Positions 46,158 through 54,988 of a stretch of 64,000 bases of DNA are shown one piece after another. A model generated the notes under the pieces. That model searched no databases. It was not told the origin of the DNA and saw nothing but the letters and a program-made list of their open reading frames with translations. Position 1 is the first letter of the stretch; each line of letters opens with the position of its first letter. Source of the DNA: Chloroflexi bacterium 54-19 (GTDB lineage: Bacteria > Chloroflexota > Chloroflexia > Chloroheliales > Chloroheliaceae); assembly GCA_001898225.1 (NCBI GenBank), contig MKTJ01000049.1, forward strand, positions 1 to 64,000, written 5' to 3'. Both the position numbers and the translations under genes were made by a program.

Positions 46158-47504
46158 CTACTTAATGACGGGCTGGCCGCCGGCGGTGATGGTCTTCAGC
46201 TTGGCTTCGACCAACGATACCAGGGAACTCGGCAACGGGGCATAGTTGGCAGACTTGGCATCGGTCCCACCCTGGTGAGTGGCAAACCAGACCAGGGCTA
46301 CAATAGCCTGGCCTTTGGCCGCGTCGCTGTAGTCTTTGTTGAGCAAGAAGTAGGTCGTGGTCGAAATCGGCCAGGTATTGTCGCCGGGCTGGTTTACCAG
46401 TACAACTTTGAGGTTGTCATCCGGCTTGGCGCTGCCGGCAGCGGCGCTGATGTTGTCCAGGGTCGGTTTAACAAACTTGCCCGCCGCGTTTTTGATCGAG
46501 GCATAGGTCAGGTTGTTCTGAAGGGCGTACGCCACTTCGTTGTAGCCGAGGGTACCGGGAGTCTGTTTGACCAGACCGGCCACACCATCATTACCGGAAG
46601 CCGTGGTGACGTTGATACCGGCATTTTCCCATTTCGGCTGACCGGAACTTTTGCCGCCCATCGCAGCGCTGAAGTCGGGGCTGATCGCTACCAGGTAGCT
46701 GGTGAAGACATCGGAAGTACCGGAGCTATCGGAGCGGACAGCAAACTTGATGTCGAGGCTCGGCAGGGTCGCGTTCGGATTGTCAGCTTTAATCTTGGCA
46801 TCGTCCCATTTGGTGATTTTGCCGGTGTAGATCCCGCCGATGACTTCAGGGCTCAGTTGCAGGTCGGAAACGCCTGGCACATTGTAGGTCAGGACGACCG
46901 CAGCCAGGGTAGCCGGTATCATAATAACCGATTTGGGGTCTTTGTTGTTCTGCTGCAATTCAGCCGAGGTAATCTGGACATCGGAAACACCGAAGTCGGT
47001 CTTGCCGGTCAGGAAGTCGCTGCGACCCTGGCCGCTACCACCGGCGGGATAGTTCACTTTAACGTTCGGGGCCAGTTTGCCGAACTCGGTCTGCCAGACT
47101 TTGAGGGCCGGGTTGACCAGGGTCGAACCGCTGCCGTTCAGGTTAGCGTTCAGGCTGGCGGCGGTGATACCGGGAGGAAGGGCCGAGTCAGCCCCGGCGG
47201 TGCCACTTGCGGTAGTGGCGGCGGCGCTGGTAGCGGCGGCAGTAGTCGCCGCCGAGGTGGTGCCAGCCGCAGTTGTGGCGGCGGCGCTGGTGCCCGCAGC
47301 CGTGGTCGCGGCAGCGGTAGTCATGGCGGCAGCCGTGGTAGCCGCCGCAGTGGTCGGAGCCGCCGCAGCCGTAGTGGCAGCAGGCGCAGTCGTGGCCGGG
47401 GCGGTGGTGTTAGTAGCATCACCACAGGCAGCCAGTACAACCGTCAGAAGTAAAACGGCCAATACGGCAAAAGTTAATTTGCCGCTTTTGCTTTTAGCAA
47501 GCAT
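46158..47504 (-). CDS. pstS: Phosphate-binding lipoprotein PstS
   Basis: 448 residues from ATG 47504, which has AAAGGAGAG 8 nt upstream; an earlier in-frame ATG at 47531 lacks one. Lipobox VVLAAC with Cys27, then about 85 residues of Ala/Thr/Ser tether. The binding fold follows: NLNGSGSTLVNPALKVWQ, YPAGGSGQGRSDF, DFGVSDV, IPATLAAVVLTYNV and RSDSSGTSDVFTSYL, which carry the phosphate ligands. It captures phosphate outside the membrane for PstCA/PstB. PHO-box-like repeats lie upstream. Confidence 0.94.
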   Translation of the reverse strand: MLAKSKSGKLTFAVLAVLLLTVVLAACGDATNTTAPATTAPAATTAAAAPTTAAATTAAAMTTAAATTAAGTSAAATTAAGTTSAATTAAATSAAATTASGTAGADSALPPGITAASLNANLNGSGSTLVNPALKVWQTEFGKLAPNVKVNYPAGGSGQGRSDFLTGKTDFGVSDVQITSAELQQNNKDPKSVIMIPATLAAVVLTYNVPGVSDLQLSPEVIGGIYTGKITKWDDAKIKADNPNATLPSLDIKFAVRSDSSGTSDVFTSYLVAISPDFSAAMGGKSSGQPKWENAGINVTTASGNDGVAGLVKQTPGTLGYNEVAYALQNNLTYASIKNAAGKFVKPTLDNISAAAGSAKPDDNLKVVLVNQPGDNTWPISTTTYFLLNKDYSDAAKGQAIVALVWFATHQGGTDAKSANYAPLPSSLVSLVEAKLKTITAGGQPVIK

Positions 47505-47966
47505 TAAAAGTCTCTCCTTTTGGTCAATCAATTTTTAAGATTGGAACCTGTCTAATTATTCTTTTCCTAGGAGGGAGAAAGCTTAAAAAAGTGTCTATTC
47601 ACACGTAAAGCAGCGTCGCTCCCAAACTTCTCTTACTCATTTTAAGCAGTTTCCTAGCCTTACTATCCTTTTCTATTCTAGGGAGGAGTCTTTAATGCCT
47701 TTTTAGCGAGTTGTTAAACTATTGTTAAAGCTCAAATTGAGAGTTTAAGGGTCAAAATTGCCTATTTTGTTAACAACTTGTTAATAACTATCAAATTATT
47801 TGAGTAATCACAGCAAAGCAGCTAACAACTGGCACCATTTCTTTTACAATTTTGGCTGCGAATCTTCCTTTCAAACCGGCCAGCCCTTTTTTACTTTTTT
47901 TGCCATATAATAATTGGTAGTTTGTTATTACTCCCCTATTTTAAAATTTTTTCAGGAGATAAAGAC
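47505..47966. other. Divergent regulatory gap between pstS and an AraC-type gene
   Basis: 462 bp, markedly AT-rich, no gene. The PHO-box-like repeats are entered separately. A TAGAAT at 47680-47675 (minus strand) could be the pstS -10. The AraC-type ribosome site AGGAG is at 47954-47958. Confidence 0.6.
47711..47785 (-). promoter_or_regulatory. PHO-box-like direct repeats upstream of pstS
   Basis: Two pairs of TTGTTAA direct repeats (TTAACAA on the minus strand): 47711 and 47722, and 47767 and 47778. Each pair has an exact 11-bp period, the spacing used by PhoB/PhoP-type regulators, and the pairs are themselves about four periods apart (45 bp). The sequence resembles the Bacillus PhoP TTAACA repeats. 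Binding by a PhoP-type response regulator is inferred. Confidence 0.72.
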
Positions 47967-48644
47967 GTGGGCGCTTTCTTTGAGGGTAGACAATCCGATT
48001 CCCCGTACATCGAATTCATCTGGCGCGGCCATTCCGACCCGAATTATGACCGGACCTGTCCCGCCGACAGCCGCTGGAATATACTCCTCCTGAAAGAAAA
48101 GGGCCGGGTGAAAGTCACGGTCGAAGGGCCGACCACCAGGGCTATCTCCAAGTTCACCGCCGAAAGCACCGAGTTCCTGGTTATCAAGTTCAAGCTGGGG
48201 GTCTTTCTACCGGCCTTTTTGCTGACCGAACTCGTTAATACCGACCTGCTATTGCCGGAGGGGGCCGGGAAATCGTTCTGGCTGAACGGCTCGACCTGGC
48301 AGTTACCCGACTTTGAAAATGCCGAGGTCTTTGTGAACCGCCTGGCCCGCCAGGAAATTCTCACGCACGACCGGGTGGTCCGGGCCACCTTACAAAACCA
48401 GCCCCAGGAAGTTTCGCCACGCACGGTCCGCCGCCACTTTTTGCAGACTACCGGGCTGACCCCCAAGGAACTGCAGCAAATCGAACGCGCCCAGCAGGCA
48501 GCAAACCTCTTGCAACAGGGCCAATCAATTCTCGATACGGTTGCCGCTGCCGGGTACGCCGACCAATCGCATTTAACCCGCTCCTTAAAACGCTTTTACG
48601 GACTGACCCCGGCCCAGTTCGGCAAAGAAGTTTTCGCCGAATAA
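47967..48644 (+). CDS. AraC family transcriptional regulator
   Basis: 225 residues from GTG 47967, which has AGGAG 8 nt upstream; a TTG 15 codons earlier lacks a site. The N-terminal part is an AraC-like sensor domain (PYIEFIWRGHSDPNY). The C-terminal HTH pair reads VSPRTVRRHFLQTTGLTPKELQQI and ILDTVAAAGYADQSHLTRSLKRFYGLTPAQF. It sits 116 bp before a reductase-like gene that it may control. Confidence 0.88.
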   Translation: MGAFFEGRQSDSPYIEFIWRGHSDPNYDRTCPADSRWNILLLKEKGRVKVTVEGPTTRAISKFTAESTEFLVIKFKLGVFLPAFLLTELVNTDLLLPEGAGKSFWLNGSTWQLPDFENAEVFVNRLARQEILTHDRVVRATLQNQPQEVSPRTVRRHFLQTTGLTPKELQQIERAQQAANLLQQGQSILDTVAAAGYADQSHLTRSLKRFYGLTPAQFGKEVFAE

Positions 48645-48760
48645 ACATTTTTGGGAAATGTCCATTTTTTTCAAGACTTTCTCCTTTTCTTCGGCTAAGA
48701 TTAAGGTGTAAGCAAAACCAAACTAACTAACCGGACTATGATTAGAAAAGGAGCCTGAGC

Positions 48761-49357
48761 ATGCGTAAAGTTATTTTCCTGGAACACATTTCACTGGATG
48801 GCAAATTCGAGGGACCGGCCGGCCCGATGGATATTGGCTGGATTTATTACAATGAAGAGCTTCAAAACAAGGGCCACGTGCTCCACGCTACCACCGACGC
48901 CGCGATTTACGGGCGCATCACCTTCGGGATGATGGAGGGCTATTTTCCCACCCTGCTCGACCAGCCGGAAGATAGCGCGGACGGCGATGTAAAACACGCC
49001 CACTGGCTGGATAAAGCCACCAAATATGTCTTTTCCAAAACGGTAGACCACTACAACTGGCGCAATACGGTGGTCCTCCACGACATTGTGGCCGAGGAAA
49101 TCCAGGGCATCAAGGAGCAACCGGGCAAAGACATGTGGTTGCTTGGCAGCCCGACGGTAGCCCAGGAATTCATGCGGCTGGGCCTGATTGACGAATACTG
49201 GCTGACGGTCAGCCCAATAGTGCTGGGTGGAGGCAGGGGGCTCTTTGACAATCTCAACAAAGAGTTGAAACTGAAATTATTGTCCGCCGAGGCGCTGGAA
49301 AATGGGGTGGTTATTTTGAAATACAAGCCCGATACGGCTACCATAACGGAAGCGTAA
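48761..49357 (+). CDS. Dihydrofolate reductase-like (RibD C-terminal) protein
   Basis: 198 residues, YyaP/YwjB-like group with the RibD C-terminal/DHFR fold. It opens MRKVIFLEHISLDGKFEG and has AIYGRITFGMMEGYF, WLLGSPTVAQEFMRLGLIDEYWLTVSPIVLGGGRGLF. The reaction is unknown for this group; NADPH binding is likely. AAAGGAG lies before the ATG. It pairs with the AraC-type regulator upstream. Confidence 0.88.
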   Translation: MRKVIFLEHISLDGKFEGPAGPMDIGWIYYNEELQNKGHVLHATTDAAIYGRITFGMMEGYFPTLLDQPEDSADGDVKHAHWLDKATKYVFSKTVDHYNWRNTVVLHDIVAEEIQGIKEQPGKDMWLLGSPTVAQEFMRLGLIDEYWLTVSPIVLGGGRGLFDNLNKELKLKLLSAEALENGVVILKYKPDTATITEA

Positions 49358-49379
49358 ACATTACAAAGTTATAAATATA

Positions 49380-49416
49380 GGGTCAGGATAATTCACAAAT
49401 CCTGACCCTTCTTTTT
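49380..49416 (+). terminator. Rho-independent terminator
   Basis: Stem GGGTCAGGA/TCCTGACCC with an 11-nt loop, then TTCTTTTTG, 22 bp after the DHFR-like stop. Confidence 0.85.
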
Positions 49417-49448
49417 GTTGTTTTCTTTTGTTGTGTTACTGCAAATTT

Positions 49449-49859
49449 CTAATAATTGGGCAGGACAAACCTTTCAACGTGGAGCAGGACGATAACCCGG
49501 TCCGGGTCGTCGTGGAACTTTTTGAGCATATTCGTCAGGCTCTCACCTGTGAGATAGCGTCCCACTATTTTCTCTTCGTAGGCGTGACGCTGCGCATCCT
49601 CGACAAACTCGGCCCGCCCGGTAGCGGTTACGTATTCGCCGTCATCGGGATTTTCTACCAGAAGGCTAATACCGGGGTCGCGCGCGATATTTTTGTATTT
49701 GGCCCGGCCCCTGGTAGTAGAAAAAGCAATAACATCACCATCACGATAAAACCAGACCAGCGAAAGTTGCGGCCCGCCCCTGACCCGGTTGGTCGCGATT
49801 ACCGCCAGCAAAGGGCGGCTTAACAGGGTATTGATTGTGTCATTTGTTTCGACCGGCAT
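49449..49859 (-). CDS. PPOX-class flavin/F420-dependent oxidoreductase
   Basis: 136 residues, split-barrel fold of the pyridoxamine phosphate oxidase-like class. Visible: LLAVIATNRVRGGPQLSLVWFYRDGDVIAFSTTRGRAKYKNIARDPGISLLVE-type core. The exact cofactor (FMN or F420) and substrate cannot be set. It is a single gene on the minus strand. Confidence 0.85.
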   Translation of the reverse strand: MPVETNDTINTLLSRPLLAVIATNRVRGGPQLSLVWFYRDGDVIAFSTTRGRAKYKNIARDPGISLLVENPDDGEYVTATGRAEFVEDAQRHAYEEKIVGRYLTGESLTNMLKKFHDDPDRVIVLLHVERFVLPNY

Positions 49860-49971
49860 TATTTATCTTTCTAACAACTTGCCATGCGGCCAGTTTGTGC
49901 CATCAGTTTAATAAGAATTGGCCTTTCCTGTTCTAAAGCGAGTTAAATATACGCCTTCCCGGTGACTTAAC

Positions 49972-50421
49972 TCAAATTTCTAGCCCTTTAGTATCATCAA
50001 TATAATAGGTAAACATGCGGGTGCCGGGCGGGTCTTCCTCGCCATCCATAGATTTGTAGAGGGCCATCGCCGCCGTGTTGTCGGAATAAGTCAACACCCA
50101 GGTCTGGAATGCGCCCGTTTCGGCGGCCCAGGCGTTTAATGCCCCGATTAGCTTTTTGCCGATACCCTGTCTGCGAAATTCCTCGCGTACCTCAATCTCG
50201 TAAAGCAAGACCTCGGCCCGGTTTTTATCGAGGCGTTGGAGGCGATAGCCGGTCAAAAACCCGGCCACTCTTTCCCCCACGAAGGCCAGGAATAAAGCGT
50301 TATCGGGATTGGCGAGAAATTTCTCGCCCTGCGCGACCTCCCAGGGCTCATCCAGGATTTCGTCCAGCTGGGAAACTATTGCCGGGCTGACCTCTTTCAT
50401 CCGTCTTATCTGAACTTCCAT
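49972..50421 (-). CDS. GNAT family N-acetyltransferase
   Basis: 149 residues from ATG 50421 (MEVQIRRMKEVSP), which has AAAGGAGAG upstream; an open frame reaches 36 codons further without a better site. The acetyl-CoA loop is REEFRRQGIGKKLIGAL, preceded by VLLYEIEV. The ending ALYKSMDGEEDPPGTRMFTYYID resembles AAC(3)-I-type aminoglycoside acetyltransferases. The substrate is unproven. Confidence 0.85.
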   Translation of the reverse strand: MEVQIRRMKEVSPAIVSQLDEILDEPWEVAQGEKFLANPDNALFLAFVGERVAGFLTGYRLQRLDKNRAEVLLYEIEVREEFRRQGIGKKLIGALNAWAAETGAFQTWVLTYSDNTAAMALYKSMDGEEDPPGTRMFTYYIDDTKGLEI

Positions 50422-50646
50422 ATAAGCTCTCCTTTTGATTTTTGCTGGCCTATTTACCCAAAAGAATTCTGAAAGGTTTATTATTTCTCTGAAAGAATTT
50501 ATTAAGGTGGTTAAGTCATTTTTAAGCAATGGGAAAATTGCTTCCCAATAATAGAAAACCGAGGAATCCTTTATGCTTTACGAATATTTCGGGTACCTAT
50601 AAGGAAACGTGGGAAGAGTAAAATTGGAAAGGAGCTTAAACGAGCA

Positions 50647-51054
50647 ATGGAACATAAAAAGACAGCGACCAGGACCAAAAGCGAGGCCAAACCTAAAAGT
50701 GAGGCCAAACCTAAAAGCGCGAGCAAAAGCACGGCCCAGGCCAAAACTACAAGCAAGGCAGCACACAGTGAGCCCACTCACAGCCACACCACCCATAGCG
50801 CCCACCGAGCCCCGGCGGCAAAGACCGTCGACCGCTCCTACACGGTAATTTCGAATGAGCCGGAAGATATGGCGGTGCTGTCCGAAACCCAGCAGGCCGA
50901 AGTCTTCGATATGTCCGCGTCGGAAAACCCGCTCAGCGACAGCCAGGCGGTCCGGGAGGCGCGAGTCCAGGCGGCCCTGGAACCGGTCGGCACCAGCGCG
51001 GCACTTGAGCCGATTATCACCGAGGACGGCGTGATTATCCCGAACTCCCGCTAA
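50647..51054 (+). CDS. Lys/Ala-rich hypothetical protein
   Basis: 135 residues. The N-terminal half is basic and repetitive (three SEAKPK/SASK-like units, about 1-60), like a histone H1 tail. The C-terminal half is acidic. No domain is recognised; both halves look disordered. AAGGAGC lies about 13 nt before the ATG, a little far. It is followed by its own terminator. Confidence 0.6.
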   Translation: MEHKKTATRTKSEAKPKSEAKPKSASKSTAQAKTTSKAAHSEPTHSHTTHSAHRAPAAKTVDRSYTVISNEPEDMAVLSETQQAEVFDMSASENPLSDSQAVREARVQAALEPVGTSAALEPIITEDGVIIPNSR

Positions 51055-51082
51055 CTCGCCAGGTCAATTGGATTTTAGAAAA

Positions 51083-51118
51083 GCCGGTCGCTACACAGGT
51101 GACCGGCCTCTTACTTTT
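51083..51118 (+). terminator. Terminator
   Basis: Stem GCCGGTC/GACCGGC with an 11-nt loop, followed by CTCTTACTTTTTA. It lies 28 bp after the Lys/Ala-rich gene and may also serve the convergent dehydratase gene. Confidence 0.7.
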
Positions 51119-51132
51119 TATACGATAATTAT

Positions 51133-51501
51133 TTAGTCGGCAGGCTGGTAGGCGCTGATGTCCTGGAAAACCTGGTCGGTCCGGGCCGCCATCACCAGGT
51201 CATTGATATGCAACCCCTGGAGTTTGTGGGTCCACCAACTGACGGTAACTTTGCCCCACTCGGTTAGCAACGCCGGGTGATGCCCTTCCTGTTCGGCCAT
51301 AGCGCCGATTTGATTGGTAAAGTTGAGAGCCTGGGCAAAATCGGAGAACTCGAAAACCCGCAACAGGCGGGGGATCGCGGCTTCCTCCACAATCGCCCAA
51401 TCGGGAATCTGCGGCTTCAACCGGGCTAATTCTTCCTCGGTTATTTTAGGAGCGTCCCGGTGGCAGGGTACACATTTTACCTCGTCCAGAAACGTAATCA
51501 T
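51133..51501 (-). CDS. phhB: 4a-hydroxytetrahydrobiopterin dehydratase
   Basis: 122 residues from ATG 51501, which has AGGAGG upstream; nine further codons are open 5'. The pterin carbinolamine dehydratase motif is clear: EGHHPALLTEWGKVTVSWWTH followed by GLHINDLVMAA. It recycles the pterin cofactor of aromatic amino acid hydroxylases. The N-terminus has CVPCHRDAPKITEEE, a Cys pair seen in several bacterial members. No hydroxylase gene is nearby. Confidence 0.92.
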   Translation of the reverse strand: MITFLDEVKCVPCHRDAPKITEEELARLKPQIPDWAIVEEAAIPRLLRVFEFSDFAQALNFTNQIGAMAEQEGHHPALLTEWGKVTVSWWTHKLQGLHINDLVMAARTDQVFQDISAYQPAD

Positions 51502-51699
51502 AGTAAACCTTCCTCCTGAATCTCTCACCGGAAATGGTTTTTACATTCCCTGATAACTTGCCAATATCTCTATCAACAGGTTTCGCGTTTGTTTTATGTG
51601 ATTGCCTACAGATTATCACTAAAAAAGGTGAATTTCCAGGTATAAAATGATAATGGTTTGCTACTTACCGGTTTACGTAGGATTGGCGGCAAACTGCAC

Positions 51700-52614
51700 T
51701 TAGGCGGCAGTATCCGGGCGAGCCCCGACCTGGCTAACCACCACCGCTCCCAGGCGCGCCCCGTTCGCCAGGGCCGCTTGCGGAGTAGCGCCCCGCAGCC
51801 ATTCGGCCAGGAACCCGGCGCAAAAGGCGTCCCCCGCCCCGGTGCTATCCACGATTTTTACCGGCAGGGCCGTTACCCGCACGGGGTCTTCGCCCTGTCT
51901 GGCCCAGAGCGCCCCTTCCGGTCCCAGTTTCAAAACCACCTCGCCATAATACTCGGTCAGGCAGGCGGTCACCGCTTCCGGGCTTTCCTCGCCACTCAGT
52001 AAGCGACCTTCGGCCAGGTTGGGGAAACAGATGTCGGCTCCACGGGTCCATTCGAGGAACCGGGCCGGACCTATTTCTTCTAAAAGCGAGGTCGAGGATG
52101 GGTCTACGCTCAACCGCATCTTTTCCTGCCGGGCTTTCGCCAGGGCTGCCAGGGCGGTCTGCCGGGTCGCGGCTTCCAGGAGACAATAACCGGAGAGATG
52201 AAAGCAGTTGCCCGTCTGGAACAGGTCCCAGGGCACCTCCTCCGGAGTCAGGTTCGGGTTAGCGCCCCGGTCGGTCAGCATGTTGCGTTCGGCGGTGACC
52301 GGGTCAATCAGGGCGACAATCGTGCCGGTCGAGAGGGCGGCATCGAAACTCAGGTGCGGAATCACCCCGAACCTTTCAAGCTCCTGCCGGTGGTAGAAGC
52401 CGAAAGGGTCGTTCCCGACGTGTCCGACGAAATGCACTTCAAGACCAGAGGCAGCCAGCCAGGTCGCCAGGTTAGCCGCCGAGCCTCCCGCCCGGATAGC
52501 GATGCGGGTGCGGGTATCGCTGGCTTCCACCAGCGCCCCCGCCTGGTAAGCGATAATATCGGTTATAACGTCGCCCATTACGATGACCTGGGGCGCATTT
52601 GAACTTGAATTCAA
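51700..52614 (-). CDS. PfkB family carbohydrate kinase
   Basis: 304 residues, ribokinase fold. The first signature is RAGGSAANLATWLAASG (about 46-63). The second, with the catalytic Asp, is VDSTGAGDAFCAGFLAEWLRG (about 250). It phosphorylates a sugar or nucleoside-like substrate with ATP; which one cannot be set. It is a single gene with a low-GC region upstream. Confidence 0.9.
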   Translation of the reverse strand: MNSSSNAPQVIVMGDVITDIIAYQAGALVEASDTRTRIAIRAGGSAANLATWLAASGLEVHFVGHVGNDPFGFYHRQELERFGVIPHLSFDAALSTGTIVALIDPVTAERNMLTDRGANPNLTPEEVPWDLFQTGNCFHLSGYCLLEAATRQTALAALAKARQEKMRLSVDPSSTSLLEEIGPARFLEWTRGADICFPNLAEGRLLSGEESPEAVTACLTEYYGEVVLKLGPEGALWARQGEDPVRVTALPVKIVDSTGAGDAFCAGFLAEWLRGATPQAALANGARLGAVVVSQVGARPDTAA

Positions 52615-52887
52615 GCTTTTTCTATATTCTGTTTTGACTTAAAGTCTTACTTTGACTAACGAAAAACAGCTACAGTATAGCTCATACAACTACATTACGC
52701 TTAAACACTATTAACCAGGCTTTACAGTTACTGTGGTCCTATTTGACACAAATGGAGTAAAAAATAGTTTTAATAAAGCTGTCTTACTTGGGCTGTTGCC
52801 CTGGTTTTTGCTTGACTATACTAATATAATATATGTCTGCTTACCTCTATATAGGTATAGCAACATCAAGCTTAGCAGGAGTACCAG

Positions 52888-53271
52888 ATGTTAAAACTTG
52901 CAACTTCATTTACAGTATTCGTTGAAATTTACCAAAGGTTGGTTGAGGCTTTACCCGATTTAGATATTAAGAAAGTTCAAGATAATGAACTTGAATGGAT
53001 ACCCAGCCCATCTTTTATAGGTCGTTGGTATGTAGAGCCGGAATTGAGATGGGCAGCCAGAGAGGGCAGAATACTGATTACGGATGAATTGGACAGAATA
53101 AATATCAAAGTTTTCTACTCAAATTTAGATAAAGGGAAAAAAGTTCCGGGGTTGTTTATAGTTTCGACCCACGCCGATTTAGATACAATTGTCAACGATT
53201 TGCTGCTAGTAATTCAAGCCAGCTCAAATGAAGAATGGGACGAAAAACTACTCTATATACCCATTAATTGA
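52888..53271 (+). CDS. Hypothetical protein in AT-rich island
   Basis: 127 residues, no recognised family, soluble. It opens MLKLATSFTVFVEIYQRLVEALPDLD and has a central strand-rich part. AGCAGGAG lies before the ATG, and TTGACA-16-TAGTTT at 52743-52770 could be its promoter. Base composition is far lower in GC than in its neighbours, suggesting acquisition. Confidence 0.6.
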   Translation: MLKLATSFTVFVEIYQRLVEALPDLDIKKVQDNELEWIPSPSFIGRWYVEPELRWAAREGRILITDELDRINIKVFYSNLDKGKKVPGLFIVSTHADLDTIVNDLLLVIQASSNEEWDEKLLYIPIN

Positions 53272-53385
53272 CGGGACAGCTAGATAACAGGTACCATGCG
53301 AATTTCCTATCAGCTATACAGGCTTCTATGCTAGAATTGCTTATCTCAATTACCAATCTTTTTACTCAACATATAGGCGAAACAA

Positions 53386-53742
53386 ATGGCCGGTAACGCT
53401 GCTCCTGTCCAGTTAAAACTTAAATTTGCCGAGGTGACTTTCCTGCAAACTGTGGCCGAATACGGCTTAAAATCCGCCATAGCCGAGGATAGCAAACAGG
53501 CTTTGGCGCTTACCAGGCCGTTTCATGGCCTTTTGTTCGCGGGGCCGCGCAAAGCCGAATACGCGCCGCTGCTCGGCCTGTTGAGGACGGGCGTTACCGA
53601 GTCAAAAGCCTATGGCAGTTGCGAGATTGCCCTGACCCCGCCGCAAAAAGAAGTTTTATATTCGGACTGTCAAAAATACCGCCAGGCGTTCCCGGTAAAC
53701 CCCGAACAACAAAATGCCATCGACAAACTTAAGGCAGCGTAG
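53386..53742 (+). CDS. Hypothetical protein
   Basis: 118 residues, no recognised family. It is soluble, with two Cys near the C-terminus (SCEIAL, SDCQKY). It ends 9 bp before a CoA-transferase gene, so co-transcription is likely. The ribosome site is weak. Confidence 0.6.
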   Translation: MAGNAAPVQLKLKFAEVTFLQTVAEYGLKSAIAEDSKQALALTRPFHGLLFAGPRKAEYAPLLGLLRTGVTESKAYGSCEIALTPPQKEVLYSDCQKYRQAFPVNPEQQNAIDKLKAA

Positions 53743-53751
53743 GAAATAAAC

Positions 53752-54969
53752 ATGAGCGAAACTCAAACCGGGCGTCCGGCGGCGCTGGCCGGAATCCGGG
53801 TACTGGACCTGAGCCGGATTTTAGCCGGGCCTTTCTGTACCCAAATCCTGGGCGACCTCGGCGCAGACATTGTAAAGGTCGAGCAACCGGGCCTCGGTGA
53901 CGGCAGTCGAGCCTGGGGTCCACCCTGGGCCGGGGGTGAAGCGGCCTACTATCTCAGCATCAACCGCAACAAACGCAGCATAACCTTGAACCTCAAGACA
54001 GAGGCGGGGCAAAACATCGTCCGGCGACTGGCGGCCAAAAGCGACATCCTGATTGAAAACTACAAATTCGGGGAGTTGAAACGGCTCGGCCTGGACTACG
54101 AAACCCTGGCAAAGGAAAATCCCGCCCTGATTTATTGCACTATCAGCAGCTATGGCCCGACCGGGCCCTACAAAGAGCGCCCCGGTTTCGACCTGATGAT
54201 CCAGGCGCAGAGCGGCATTATGAGCATTACCGGCAGCCCTGAAAACGGGCCGACCAGGGTCGGCGTGGCGGTGGTGGATGTTACGACCGGGCTGTACGCG
54301 GCCAACATCATCCAGGCGGCCCTTTTCGCCCGCGAGCGCGACCCCCAAAAGCGGGGCCAGAAACTGGAAGTTTCGCTTTACGAATGCGCCCTGGCCTGGC
54401 TGGCAAACCTGGCCGGGAACTATCTCGCCAGCGGCAAAACGCCCGGCCTGATGGGTAACGCTCACCCCAACCTGGCCCCTTACCAGCCTTTCGAAACCGC
54501 CGATATTCCGCTGGTCCTGGCAATCGGCACCGACGCCCAGTTCCGCAAGTTCTGCGGGTTGGCAGGGAGGCCCGAACTGGCCGCCGACCCCCGGTTTGCC
54601 GCCAATTCGGGCCGGGTGGTCAATCGCGACACGCTTATACCAATCCTGCAAGAAATTATGCTGGAACGCCCGGCGGCGGAATGGGAAGAAGCCCTGGCGA
54701 AACTGGACATCCCGGCGGGCACCATCAAAACACTTGATAAAGTCTTCGCTGACCGCCAGACCCAGGCCCTCGAAATCGTGCAGGAAATCCAGCACCCTAC
54801 CGCCGGGAAAATCAAAACGGTCCGCTCGCCCATGCATTTGAGCGCGACTCCAACTCAAATTCGCCATGCCCCACCCCTGCTGGGCCAGCATACCGGAGAA
54901 ATATTGCAAGAAATACTGGGGCTTTCGGAGGAAGAAATCGGGCAACTCCGCGAGGAAGGGACGCTTTAG
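53752..54969 (+). CDS. Family III CoA-transferase (CaiB/BaiF)
   Basis: 405 residues. Opens GIRVLDLSRILAGPFCTQILGDLGADIVKVEQPG, the family hallmark. The catalytic Asp is in GVAVVDVTTGLYAA (about 174). The C-terminal part has RSPMHLSATP and PLLGQHTGEIL. It moves CoA between acyl-CoA and a free acid. The substrate is unknown; no dehydrogenase or hydratase partner is next to it. Confidence 0.93.
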   Translation: MSETQTGRPAALAGIRVLDLSRILAGPFCTQILGDLGADIVKVEQPGLGDGSRAWGPPWAGGEAAYYLSINRNKRSITLNLKTEAGQNIVRRLAAKSDILIENYKFGELKRLGLDYETLAKENPALIYCTISSYGPTGPYKERPGFDLMIQAQSGIMSITGSPENGPTRVGVAVVDVTTGLYAANIIQAALFARERDPQKRGQKLEVSLYECALAWLANLAGNYLASGKTPGLMGNAHPNLAPYQPFETADIPLVLAIGTDAQFRKFCGLAGRPELAADPRFAANSGRVVNRDTLIPILQEIMLERPAAEWEEALAKLDIPAGTIKTLDKVFADRQTQALEIVQEIQHPTAGKIKTVRSPMHLSATPTQIRHAPPLLGQHTGEILQEILGLSEEEIGQLREEGTL

Positions 54970-54988
54970 CGGTTGGCGGGCAAATAGA

